Positions 47,485 through 58,250 of a DNA stretch of 64,000 nucleotides are shown here, piece by piece. How positions within the stretch are numbered: position 1 is the first letter of the stretch; the number at the start of each line of letters is the position of its first letter. The stretch spans positions 39,481,001 through 39,545,000 of the forward strand of contig CM074855.1 in the NCBI GenBank assembly GCA_037501455.1. Direction: 5' to 3'. Origin of the DNA: Lantana camara (taxonomy: Eukaryota; Streptophyta; Magnoliopsida; Lamiales; Verbenaceae). The position numbers and the translations under genes are program-made. The notes under the pieces were generated by a model. It was not told the DNA's origin. It saw only the letters and a list, made by a program, of their open reading frames with translations, and made no database searches.

Positions 47485-47556
47485 TCCATTGTAGTCTAGG
47501 TGGTTTGGAGACTCGGCTCTCACCCAAGAGACTCGTGTTCGAGTCCCGACAATGGA
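47485..47556 (+). tRNA. tRNA-Glu (CTC)-like gene or pseudogene
   Basis: A 72-base cloverleaf: acceptor TCCATTG/CAATGGA fully paired, anticodon loop CTCTCAC with anticodon CTC at 47519-47521, T loop TTCGAGT. One mismatch each in the D stem (G-G), anticodon stem (C-A) and T stem (T-C). A TTTT follows. Versus the usual plant tRNA-Glu the acceptor stem has a compensated G-C to A-T change. Three stem mismatches make a pseudogene or tRNA-derived relic more likely than a working gene. Confidence 0.6.
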
Positions 47557-47612
47557 AATTTTAGTTTTGTGTTCTCTATAACTTTTCATGTGTTCTTTTA
47601 ATTTTTTTTATG

Positions 47613-47696
47613 ATGGGCTGATAATTTGGCCCATTATTTCCATACATAAATTTTCTTTTTCTTTTTGTATAATGGGCTGATAATTTGGCCCATTAT
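47613..47696. repeat. Duplicated hairpin ATGGGC...GCCCAT
   Basis: ATGGGC-TGATAATTTG-GCCCAT occurs at 47613-47634 and, with longer arms (ATAATGGGC/GCCCATTAT), at 47669-47696. Confidence 0.8.
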
Positions 47697-47699
47697 GTT

Positions 47700-48589
47700 C
47701 ATAAAAATGCAACATTTTCAGATGTTCCATCTTTCTTAATTAATTACAAAAATTTAGAAACGTTTAAATGAAACAATTTAAACTACTGAATGATTTTACA
47801 GATACAATAAATAAATAAATATAATACTGGAAATTCTTATTAAAAAAGTTTGTTTTAACTTAATTTTTCAGGTTTTCTTTTTCAAGTTAACTCACATACT
47901 TTTTTGGAATTTCTCTACCTAAGAAATAAAAACAAGCAATCATCATACAATAAGGTAGATATGCAAATAAATTGCATATCAAAGTCAGAGAATAAGAAAA
48001 ATAGATATCCCAAAGTAGAGAAAGCGGTATGAATATTTTCATTTAATCAAGGACTATTGGTAATTTTTTTAAAAAAATATCAAGTTAACATTTAATGTAA
48101 TTACGTAATACACATAACCAATTAAAATCATGTTTATAAATTCATAAATTAAAGGGAAAATTGTTATATTAGTATATTGACTCCTTCATTTCGATATTTT
48201 TGATACATTTCATTTTCTGATAACAAGAAAAACTTATATAACTTTGAAAATCAACCTGCGCAAATCTTCCCCAATTATACATGTAGCCAAACTCACATTG
48301 CCATGTCAAAATTCACTACCAGCCTAGCTTCTTCTTCTTCTTCTAATCTTTTAAGCTTTCTTTCTTCTTCACTTGTTTCTTCTTGCCATCTTCCATTACC
48401 AGCTTGGACTTTGGAGGTTCAATCTCGGCCACTTTAACGTTGGTAGAATGAGGTTTTCTCCAGGTGCGACTCTAGGATCATTAGATAGTGGGGTCAAAAA
48501 ATTTTCACTTTAAATAAAATATTATATTTTTGAAAAAAAATACTTTATTTGAAATATTTTTCAGTTGTTCTCTACTATTGTTCATAAGG
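47700..48589. other. AT-rich unassigned DNA
   Basis: No gene supported. TTC repeats near 48330-48380 produce a short Ser-rich open frame that I do not call. Confidence 0.5.
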
Positions 48590-49060
48590 GTAAAAACATT
48601 TGTTTTCCGAACTATAGCTGTTTCAGCACTTTTCTATCCGAACTAAGTTTTATTGCAAATCGTAATCCCTACTGTTTGCACTAAAAATTCGTGTTTATTG
48701 ATTTTTAGTCAACACCGAATAGATAATACAAATAGTTGAGAATTCATTTAAAAGTGGGTCTTCAATCTTCACTTGATCCTCTGATTCTTCCTTCGAGTTT
48801 TAAGTTGTTGAAATCTTCAAACGCTCCTTGATGGATTTGATGGTTTGATCTTCCTCAACTTCAAATTAGACTTGAAATAACGTTAATTCGTAGGTCTTTC
48901 GACTTGTTTACGAATCAAACGCCGGATTTTTAGAGAATTTCTTCAAGAAAGCCGATGAACTCGTTGGTAATTCCGTGAATTTAGCTTGAATATAACGCCG
49001 ATTCACCGGTATAACGCCTTGATAGCGGATCAAACACCTTGATTTGATAACTTCGGGGAA

Positions 49061-49232
49061 GAAAGGTTTTTAGCCTTCTTCTTGAACTTGCAGAAAGGTT
49101 TTTAGCCTTTCTTGAATTCGTAGAGAGGTTTTTAGCCTCTTGCACTTGTAGAGAGGTTTTTAGCCTCTTGAACTTGTAGAAAGGTTTTTAGCCTTTCTTG
49201 AATTCGTAGAGAGGTTTTTAGCCTCTCTTGAA
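49061..49232 (-). repeat. Array of six ~28-36-bp hairpin repeats in LTR X
   Basis: Each unit is a short arm, TTTTTAG and the complementary arm. AGAAAGG/CCTTTCT (49092-49112 and about 49177) alternates with AGAGAGG/CCTCTCT (about 49207) and shorter AGAGG/CCTCT forms. The first unit (49061) is imperfect. Spacers read TTGAATTCGT or TTGAACTTGT. It lies just downstream of the predicted start on the minus strand. Confidence 0.88.
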
Positions 49233-49268
49233 TTCGTGTTGTGTGTCGAATGAACAACCCATGGCCTC

Positions 49269-49276
49269 TTTATATA
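49269..49276 (-). promoter_or_regulatory. TATA box of LTR X
   Basis: TATATAAA on the minus strand. Transcription would be expected about 30 bases on, near 49240, so the hairpin array would lie in the leader. Confidence 0.6.
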
Positions 49277-49417
49277 GGTATAGGATTCAAGACTTGTTGC
49301 TCAAGTCAAAGTTTATTTAATAATTATCTCTTTATATTTTTATTTTTTAAAGAGATAATATCAAATAAGACTTGAATTTGATTGGTCGGTGTGATGCATT
49401 ACGCCACATGTCGCCAT

Positions 49418-49491
49418 ATGATTTGTCTTGACTTTCTTTGACTGCAAGACTTGATTTGATTGGTCAAAACATGTCACTTTGACACGTGTCA
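49418..49491 (-). promoter_or_regulatory. W-box cluster and G-box palindrome in LTR X U3
   Basis: Four TTGAC/GTCAA cores within about 70 bp and a perfect TGACACGTGTCA (49480-49491). These match binding cores of WRKY and bZIP/bHLH factors; regulation by them is inference. Confidence 0.5.
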
Positions 49492-50640
49492 TCACTTGAT
49501 TTGTTGATAAAATAAACATTATAATATCAATTTAATTTAACTATTTAACTTTGAAATTAAATTTAGGATAATTTCAAAATATTAAATAGCCAATTAAATT
49601 AATAAACTAAAGTTTATTTATCCATCTACACCTACTTTGCGTTCTTTTACTAACCACCATCCTTACTTCACGTTTTAAAAAAAAAATCCATCTTTGAATG
49701 ATTTTTAGTGGTTTTGATAGCCTATGGCTAAACACTTGCGACACACATGACTTCACTAAGGGCAAACTTGTTATTTTAGGTCATTTTTTCTTCATAAAAG
49801 ACTTAGGGTTGTTCACTCATATATTTTTTCTTCTTTTAACACACCATTTTCTCCGTTTCTTCACACACACAAGAAATAGAAATCACATTTTTTGATCCTC
49901 TAATTATTTATATATTCCTTTTTTGCTCTAAATATTGATCATATATCGGTGCACAATTTTCCAAATCTTCCAAACTCTACTCCTAATCTCACTCACAATC
50001 TTTTATTATTGTCCTAAATTGGCCAATGGTTTCAAACCTATTACATTTTTGAAACATTTAAAAAAAAAAAAAAAAATCATCTTTAGATAAAATTTTCGAG
50101 TCTTGATAGTCACTTTGTCCAAGTGCGATTAAAAAAAATTTAGAATTCTAATCTTCAATAAGTAAAAGTGTCATAAAGCATTGAGTGCGGTAAGAAATAG
50201 AATATGTTGATAAGTGAAACTTTTGAAAAAAGAATGTGGGATACGATCTGAAGATTTTGAAGAAGAAGAAGTGTCGGATATGAATATGAAAAAAAACAAA
50301 ATTTGTTGGAGAAAAATTTTTGGCGAAGAAAATTTGATCTTAAAAAAAATTGTATGAAAAATTGGATCAGAAGAAAATAACTTAAAAAACAGAGAGTAAT
50401 TGATTTGGTGAAGAATAAAGAATCTAAATGACATGTTTGACCACCAAAACCATTAAAAGGCCGCCGAAACCACTAAAATGCCACCAATATCATTAAAAAT
50501 CATTTGGAGATGGTTAATTGTAAAAAACGCAAAGTAGGAATGGCGGTTTGCAACAAAAAATAGTTAGGGTATGTGAAGGAAGTTTTTGTTATTTCTCCAA
50601 CCATAAGGGAAATTTGTGCAATTTTACTAAACCTTGGATT

Positions 50641-51055
50641 TTTTTTGGAGAAAACCTTAGGATATGGAACTGTAATTCGCCTATAATATATATATACCGT
50701 TTTTTAGCTTCTTGACATAATTAAAAAGTTTATTTTTATCATCATCATTGTTACAAGTAACAGTGAAAGTTGGCCATTTTTTATTATTTATTATTTCCTA
50801 AAATATAATTTCTAATGTATAAGTATTAGTAGATAGATACATTTTATTTTGTTTTATTGTATACTTTTATATTATCAAAATGTACGAAGTTTTGTACCAT
50901 GAAGTTGTGTATTTGTATTTGAGGTCGATTCAAACTCGGTTCATTAAAAAGGTTTCGTGCTTCAAAAACTCAACTTTGATTATGTTTTTTATATAGACCA
51001 ATATTGTTTTTTATGACAAGAAACAAAAGAGAAAATCTTCAAGGGTATATCTAGC
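50641..51055. other. AT-rich unassigned DNA
   Basis: No gene or clear element ends. A TA run lies near 50686-50697. Confidence 0.5.
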
Positions 51056-53217
51056 TGTTGGGAATAGTACCCTGGAAAGCCGATTAGTTATAATCTGCTT
51101 TGGGACTTTCCTTATATCACAGACAATCTTTGAATAATATACGATTAATTATTATCATAGGCAAACACTTCTTTATATGCAATACATGTTTTGTGTGTTT
51201 CCATTATGTGCGCATGTATTAGAACTCCCCTAATCCATAAGGCTGTTAGGGACTTTGTCATTAGGTGAATGACATATGAAACAAGCCCTAAATCAAGGCC
51301 GGATTATAAACTACTCCAAGTCGATGAGTCCAACAAACTGTGGGAGTGTTGATTAGGCCCGATTGAGACTTGCTCCTGGGATTGCGTCCTTAAGAAGGAT
51401 CATCCTGTTTTATGGGGTGTAAAGTGCATAAGTTGATGCGTACGCAGTACATGAGGGTGCTCGTTATTAGAACGGGTACACTGAGGTGTCCCGCGTGAGA
51501 AGATTCCTAGATGGGAAAGGAAGTTTCCACTTCAGGAAGAAGGAACTTCCAGATTAGGAAATATCTCACAAGTCAATAGCATGAGTAAAGTAATCATTTG
51601 ACTTGAGATTCCATTGATGCTTTGTGGGCTAACTTTGTAGTCTTTAGTATAAGCTTTAAAGGATGTCTCCTGCACAAGTGGCACATCGAAGCATATGAGA
51701 ACAACAAAGGACCTACACTTGCTTTAGTGCAAGAAGATTTCTTATTGCATAAGTCATTCATATGCCATCCTAAACCCTCGGTCGAGGTAGTAGATCAAGA
51801 CATCAAGAAAAGAGTTTCTTGATTGAGAACAAATTGATATGAAACGAACTTAGCTTTATGATCGAGATTAGTGGGGCTCTCATTATTCCCATGCCTTAGA
51901 TCTTAATCGAGAGATGGGATGGTAGGAGGATCGTACCTCACAACTGTCATTGACTGAAAGGCTCTTTCGAATATATATTCATTGTTTGGGTAGGGGTCAC
52001 ACACCTGTTGCTAGACTATGGTCGTGTGATCTGTGAACTAATTAATTAATTTGGTTCACTGCTAACTGAAAATGAACCTAAGGGGTCACACACAAATGTC
52101 AGGTTCAAAGAGTATTGAAGGAAAGATCAAATAGTTGATCGAAACGAGACCACACGTGTAAAGTACACGTGTGGCACGTGAGCATGGATTGGGCATATGG
52201 TCCAATTGTAAAATTAGACCATGTGTTAATTAATTGGAGAATTAATTATAAAGCTAAAATATAATTAATTAGATAATTAATTATAAATCCCTAATATAAT
52301 CAATTAAGAGAATTAATTATATAGCCCAAAGAAATTAATTGGAGAATTAATTTTAGCCCATTAGAATTAATTCTAAAGCCATTGATGAAATTAATTTGAG
52401 AATTAATTCTAAGTATTTAATTATTTAGTTATTCTAATTTGATTAGAATAAATAAATAAATAAATATAAATATCTTCTATTTATTATTCTAATAAATATT
52501 AATTCTAATGTGATTAGAATAAATATTATTTAGATAAGATATTTAATTATTATTAGAATAATTAAATATTCCTAATTTGATGGGGAGCACTTTTTCTAGA
52601 AGAATAATATCTTATTTAGATAAGAGGTTATTACTTGGAGAGAACGGAATAGAAGAAAAGTCAAAGTAGGAACCCTGTTCCTACACAGACTTGAGATTTA
52701 AGAAATCCTATATATTTAACGAAGGGCTAGTGGAACGATTTTAAACCCGAAATATTCTGAGTGAAAAAATCGATCCACACAAGATGGCGAAAACCGTTAG
52801 TGCATACGAAGAATGAGTAGTTGTTTCACGAGGGTTTTTGGCTTGTAGATTTTTATCTTTGCCAAACTGGGTGTCGAAGGGAGATTTAATTATGCTCTTA
52901 TTTCTTCTCGTTTCTTGTTTCTTTCTTTACACATGTCATACTACTAGCATGCTCACTCACATGATTTGAATCTAGGACTTTTGTGGATTGTTACTCTAGA
53001 GGAGACCTATCGTGGAATATAGTAGAAATAATCTTTCGAGGGACGGGGTTGCCATTACCGAATGAAGCGCGTTTGAGGGCGGCTCAAAACGTGTCAAGAA
53101 AGCGCGTTTGTAAGTTCTTGAATCCCTGAGATTTGGAAATAGAAATTGCAAGTCACGGTCTTACTTTTGGGAAAATTTTTAAATTCCGCTGCGTTTACTT
53201 TCGTGTTTTTCCCAACA
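51056..53217 (+). mobile_element. Cop-2 5' LTR (Ty1/copia type)
   Basis: Starts TGTTGGGAATAG and ends TTTTTCCCAACA with the PBS two bases later; the ends TGTTGGGAA...TTCCCAACA-like are those of plant copia LTRs. 2,162 bp. Contains a G-box inverted repeat (52150-52174) and AT-rich AATTAATT/GAGAATTAATT repeats (52222-52600). Confidence 0.85.
52150..52180 (+). promoter_or_regulatory. G-box inverted repeat in Cop-2 LTR
   Basis: CCACACGTGT-AAAGT-ACACGTGTGG, perfect 10-bp arms, followed by GCACGTGAG. Three ACGTG cores in 30 bp, as in ABA/stress-responsive bZIP sites; the role is inferred. Confidence 0.55.
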
Positions 53218-53219
53218 AG

Positions 53220-53231
53220 TGGTATCAGAGC
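53220..53231 (+). promoter_or_regulatory. Primer-binding site of Cop-2
   Basis: TGGTATCAGAGC, two bases after the LTR end: initiator tRNA-Met type. Confidence 0.93.
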
Positions 53232-55324
53232 CACCTTGCAAGGTCTATTTCTAATATATCTTTTGATCCGATTCCGATTTAATTTTTCTGGAAAAGTTTG
53301 TTTTATTAAAATTAATATTATTTTTGAAATAATTTTGAAATTGGGATATTCAGGAATTAAAACGGATTTAATTTTTGGGAAAAATCGCACTTATTATTTT
53401 TTGAAATAATGAAGAGATAAAATTATTAATTCTCATAAATTAATTGGAATTTTATTAGTTTAATATTTCTTTGATTAATTGAAAAGGCTCATGAATAAGA
53501 ATTGCATCTAAGTCGTGTTTCAAGTCATTAAGACTTGAAGCAAGGATTTTAATTTATGGGTAAATTTAAATTCTTGCAATTTATGCATGCTAGGTGATCA
53601 TGGGTTTTTAGTCTTGTGGATGTTTTAATTTATGCACATGGATGGTTTAAATTTGGGGATGGAGCCCCATAGTTGCGTTTTTCAATTGGGGTCGATGCTC
53701 CACTTATGTGTGTACTGTTATGTGTTTATTATGTGGCTTTCCATATTATTGTTTTAAGGCCGGGGTATGCCCCGTGTATTTATCTACGGCTAATATGAAG
53801 ATTGAGCCATATTATTTTATGCAAAGAGAGTAGATTATAGGAAAATGAGGTTTTTCTATTTTACTTTGAAGATTTGCACCCATGGAGTAAGATGGATCCA
53901 CACAACAAGTAACATGGAGGCCATAAGTGAAGACCCCTCAAATTGTTAGGGAAGGTTCCTATTATTGTAATAGATAGGGCATCGTTTTATTTCCAATTCC
54001 CTTATGTGATTTAAACTGTTTTATGTGGCATGTATGTTAGAACTTGTGGTTGTGGAGTGGCTCCCACATATCACGCATAAGATAGAAAAACCCATGATCA
54101 TCTCATATTAGTATCATGCTAGGACATGTTATCTGCTAATTGTTTGTGTGTAATGCATTTATGTGAAACTGCATTAAACAAGACTAATTAAAATAGATAA
54201 TTGTACATGTTGGTGAGGCTAAAACTGGATAACTCTCCAGTATTCGAAAATCCCATAAATATTAAGCAATTTCGAAAAATAGGTATTTTGTATAAAGTGA
54301 GAACTTTAAATAAAACTCCTAGCATTCCATCAATAGGATTTAAGTTTAATAGGGGAGCTAGTTGATGTCCATGAGTCGTGGGGTGGCTATGTGAAACCTA
54401 TTATTTCTTAGTTTCCTAATTAATTACTGTAAGTAATTAATATTTCCTGGTTATTTTGGAATGGGCGATGTCCACGAGTCGTGGGTCGTTCCGGACTAAG
54501 TTTAACCATGATCTTATGATTGATGGGTTCTGCTTAACACCTAAGTAAATATGGATGTCGCATGAGTCGTGAGCCCATATTGAAAGATGGGTGATGCAAA
54601 AATATTACTGAGAGTTCCATAGAGATGGAATTGGCAAGTTGTACCTACCTAAGACTTTATTGAGGATGTCCGCGAGTCGTGGGTCCAAAATATTGTGCTT
54701 AGGATCTTAGTACCCATTGGGAAAACAAGTTTCCTCTAAGATCGTTAGGATTTTAAGATCTTCTGAAAACAGTGGGAGCTACATATGATAAAAAACCGAA
54801 ATCATATGTATTACGTTATTATTCAACATGCTCCAATTTTCTTTGCTTAGCATTTAGGTTGTAGTTATGTGATTCTCTATAATATGAAATGCGAACCCAT
54901 TCGTATTCATCCTTAAGTCAAACAAGTTGACTAAGTCCTAACTAACTCTAATTAGTTTCGGATCCTAAAATCCCTTTTAGATTTCGAAAGGAGAAAAGTG
55001 TTCTCTATAAGGCGAAGTTTTCACTTCTGAAAATTCGACTCGTTCCTAAAGAGAAGCAATCTAAAGTGGATGGATTTTTCCAACCACTAAAGAGCAATTG
55101 AACCACCTCATAAAAATGTTACAAGGTATAACATTATGCAATTGTTCCATATTCCAAATGAGGAAACAAGTGCACATGAACGAGATCTAAAAATCTTATT
55201 CGAAGATCTTGAAGTCTCGATCTTAATTGAGAAACGAGTTCTCAGTGCACTGATTGCTCGCATTGCTTCCACCATTATTGAACTCTTTTACACTCAACCA
55301 AAATGATGCCATTGTAGCATAGTT
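53232..55324 (+). mobile_element. Cop-2 leader and interior, non-coding as far as seen, cut by element A
   Basis: 2.1 kb after the PBS without a recognisable gag. Four degenerate copies of GATGTCCACGAGTCGTGGG occur at 54364, 54467, 54554 and 54665, about 85-110 bp apart. The rest of Cop-2 should lie beyond element A, outside the window. Confidence 0.7.
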
Positions 55325-56300
55325 TGTAACGCCCCGATTTCCGGATGATCAGGTAAGCACGCCACGTGTGAGTTTGAGCGTAGGTTTTATTTTATTTCTC
55401 TAATTTTATAATATATTTTACGTGGCATTCATAATTTTATAAAATTCACGAAACATCATTTATATCAATTATTTGAATTCATATCATTGAAAATATTATT
55501 TCATGACACGAAAAATATTTATTGCATGAAATAATTACCGAGAGTGTTTTAATTACCAAATTGTCCCTAAATATTCAATTTAAGACTTTGGGGACTTGAT
55601 TGCATTATCTTCCAAGGACCTAAATGATTATATTTCAAAAGCTTATATACTTAATTGCATAACTTAAGCATTTCAAGGATTAAATTGCAATTTCCACATT
55701 TCACAAAAATCAAAATGGTGAATCACGTTATTGGGCTTCCATGAGCTTCTTTGATCCCATTTTCATCCATATTTCACCAACATCTCCAAACCTCATTCTC
55801 GGTTCCAAGGGAAGAAAAGGAAAGAGTGATCTTTTGCATCCAATCATCAAGATTTCAAGAAATATTTCAAGGATTTGGGAGTTCATCATCATCATCATCC
55901 ATCTTCTTCATTTCTTTCATCTTCAAGGTTGGTTTGCATGGAAGTGATGATTCTTGCTCATATTTGACATGCTTAGGGTTTGAGAATTATATGCTAGATG
56001 GATGAATTAGAATTAGAAGCATGAATATGTGATCATTTCATGAATTATGGCATCATTTATAGCTTGAATTCTTGGATATTTGGCTTGAATGATCAAGTTT
56101 TGATCATGAGCATGAGGCATGAATTCTTGATGACCTTGTGTGATTTGAGTGTTTAACTGCTAGGATATCATTTCTTGAACTTATACATATCATATTTCCA
56201 GAAATCATGATTTTGGGGATTGAGAATGGAATTTTGTTGCTTTGTTGCTCATTCCCGTGAGCATCCCCTGTTTCTGCTCTGTTCTTCAAAGTTTCAGAAA

Positions 56301-56530
56301 CTGGGAACGACCGTTCCCAGCCTCAAGGTATTGTGGGAACGGGCGTTCCCATCTTTTCAAATAAAACAGGCGGCCGACCACGGGAATGGCCGTTCCCATT
56401 TTGGCCTTGGAGCCGGAAGGGCCGTTCCCAGCTAGGCGCGTTTTAAAATGGGAAAAACGTTGGCACGTTTTGGGGAACTCATGGGAACGACAGTTCCCAT
56501 TTTACAAAGGGGACCGGAACGGGCGTTCCC
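56301..56530. other. Palindrome array, A 5' LTR
   Basis: CTGGGAACG-AC-CGTTCCCAG (56301-56320), TGGGAACG-GG-CGTTCCCA (56334-56351), GGGAATGGCCGTTCCC (56382-56397), a degenerate copy near 56415, ATGGGAAC-GACA-GTTCCCAT (56481-56500) and GGAACG-GG-CGTTCC (56516-56529). Confidence 0.92.
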
Positions 56531-57418
56531 ACCTGGAATGCAGAACAAAATTCACTGCATAAAATTACGAAAATGACCCCTCGATCCGACGACTTCTTTG
56601 ACCCCGAATTGCTATAATATGTGCTAATATGATGTGAAACGACATGTTATCATACCACTTTGCATTTTCATGGTCGTCTCGACACATTTCCGCCGTTCGT
56701 CATATTTTGGTCATTTTAGGTCATGTGTCACGTGTATACGTTGCATTTGCACAGGTCACGAGGGCGTGGACGGGGAGCAAGATCCTTAGAACACTTCCTT
56801 ATTGTATTTTGGAAGAAAAGGTGAGGTTTTGTTTTGGTAAAATGAACCCTATAACCCTTATGTGTTAGTTTTCAGCCAAAACGTATTATACTTATGAATG
56901 ATTTCAAAACCATGAACATTTCAAGCAAGCAAGTCATGATTTTAAAGCATGTTTGGCGAGTACATGATTGCACGTGGGCCCGAGGGTAATTTTTGAGCCA
57001 ACCGGGAAAGCAAGAGCTGACGGGTAACTCCTGAATTATCCTCACATTGTTGGGATCACCCCCGAAGCCACTAGGAGATTAGTGGTGGAAGGAGTTCCGT
57101 GTCTAGAGGGTCATGTCCTCTACACACACCATGTCTTGGATAGTCGAGCCTTGCAAACTCGCTATCACCCGGAGGAAGAAGGAGACTGGGGATTAATCCG
57201 GCATGTCGGGTTATCCTGGGGTTATTGTATGATTTCTAGCATGATTATCTTACTACTTCAGCACTAAATAAATTGCATGATCACGTATTTATCAAGCAAG
57301 CAAGCATGATCATGTATTGTTCACGATTGGGAGTTCGGTTGGAGATTGCCCTTGCTCGCCAGGGCCACATGTTCATGACATTGACCAGCATGATTAAATA
57401 AACGTGTTAAAATGATTG

Positions 57419-57875
57419 GTTGTAATCTCGGGCAAAGATTAAACGTCTTGAATTATATATCTATTTTATTCTAAAGTCTTCACCCGAGGCTACAACTTGC
57501 ATGTGACGTGTGATATATATACTATTTCCCCTCACTCAGTCTTCGGTAGACTGATACTTCACTTTTCAGGTACCCTTTGAGCGTGGTCGTGCTAGGCGGG
57601 AGTTGTTCGAGTCTTGCATTTCCACGGGTCCAGTTTCATACCTTCATGTATAGTACTTTTGGGACATTTCATGTTATCGATCGTTATTAGTATTGTCACA
57701 TTTTGGATACTTGAATATGTATATTATCAAGAGATGATAATGTATTGATAGTTAAATTGGTATCTATAAGTATCTATTCGGTAAATATGGTACCTATATG
57801 TATGAATGATTTAATTGCTTCCGCTTTCATTATCATGTTTACTTTGGTGTTGTTGGGGAGAGTGTCCCGCCTAGC
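57419..57875 (+). other. Structured LTR module in A
   Basis: Foldback GTTGTAATCTCGGG (57419-57432) with CCCGAGGCTACAAC (57483-57496). Hairpin TCAGTCT-TCGGT-AGACTGA (57536-57554), then ACTTTTCAGG (57561-57570). GCTAGGCGGGA (57591-57601) pairs with TCCCGCCTAGC (57865-57875). Confidence 0.65.
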
Positions 57876-58003
57876 TCGTCATTTTTATTGTCACCCGTTT
57901 GCTATAGTTTTGGTTTATGTATGGACTTTCCATTTCATACGTGGATCGAGGCTATAGTGCGGGGGATGTGGTGCCCTGGGGGTTAGGGTGCTACATCTAC
58001 AGG

Positions 58004-58015
58004 TGGTATCAGAGC
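58004..58015 (+). promoter_or_regulatory. Primer-binding site of A
   Basis: TGGTATCAGAGC, 8 bases after the LTR end. Confidence 0.95.
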
Positions 58016-58250
58016 CCGGTTGCAAAACCGAGGTTCTCGAGTCGTGCCAAGTCCGTCTAGGTCGCACGGCATAGGATTATGTGGTATTTGGGAGTCTGCA
58101 TTTGGTTGACTTACCTGATTTACTCATTTCTTCGCATTAATTGAGCTACTTGATCTTCCTTGAACATGTGCTACTTGATATTATGGAAATTGTATGCACA
58201 CATTTGCATTTATTGATCAAGCCACGCATGTTTAGTGATCTAATTTCAGG

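Larger units (their letters stand above)
48673..49630 (-). mobile_element. Solo LTR X (958 bp, minus)
   Basis: Starts TGTTTGCACT and ends CATCTACA on the plus strand. Flanked by CCTAC (48668-48672 and 49631-49635). Minus-strand layout: U3 with G-box and W-box cores, TATA box, hairpin array, and AATAAA (48699-48694) close to the LTR end. No internal region or second LTR. The class (copia or gypsy) is not determined. Confidence 0.85.
48590..50640. mobile_element. Inverted-repeat DNA element 3 (edges approximate), split by solo LTR X
   Basis: Once LTR X is discounted, left text TATTGCAAATCGTAATCCC plus CTACTTTGCGTTC (48650-48672 and 49631-49650) matches the reverse complement of 50520-50570 (TTGCAAACCGCCATTCC, CTACTTTGCG). 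Similarity continues inward (TTTTTAGTGGTTTTGATAG). The outer edges are decayed and no target duplication was found. No transposase. Confidence 0.5.
55325..57995 (+). mobile_element. Element A 5' LTR
   Basis: 2,671 bp, TGTAACGCCCCGATTTCCGG to GGGTGCTACA. A CCACGTGTG G-box lies at about 55363. The palindrome array is at 56301-56530 and the structured module at 57419-57875. Open frames in it are duplicated in the 3' LTR and have no domain. Confidence 0.93.

Noticed and set aside
48303..48435. Short Ser-rich open frame from an ATG (MSKFTTSLASSSSS)
   Set aside because: About 40 codons, driven by a TTC repeat, no support for a gene.
53146..53409. Open frames on both strands around the Cop-2 PBS
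   Set aside because: They cross the LTR end and PBS, so they are not coding.
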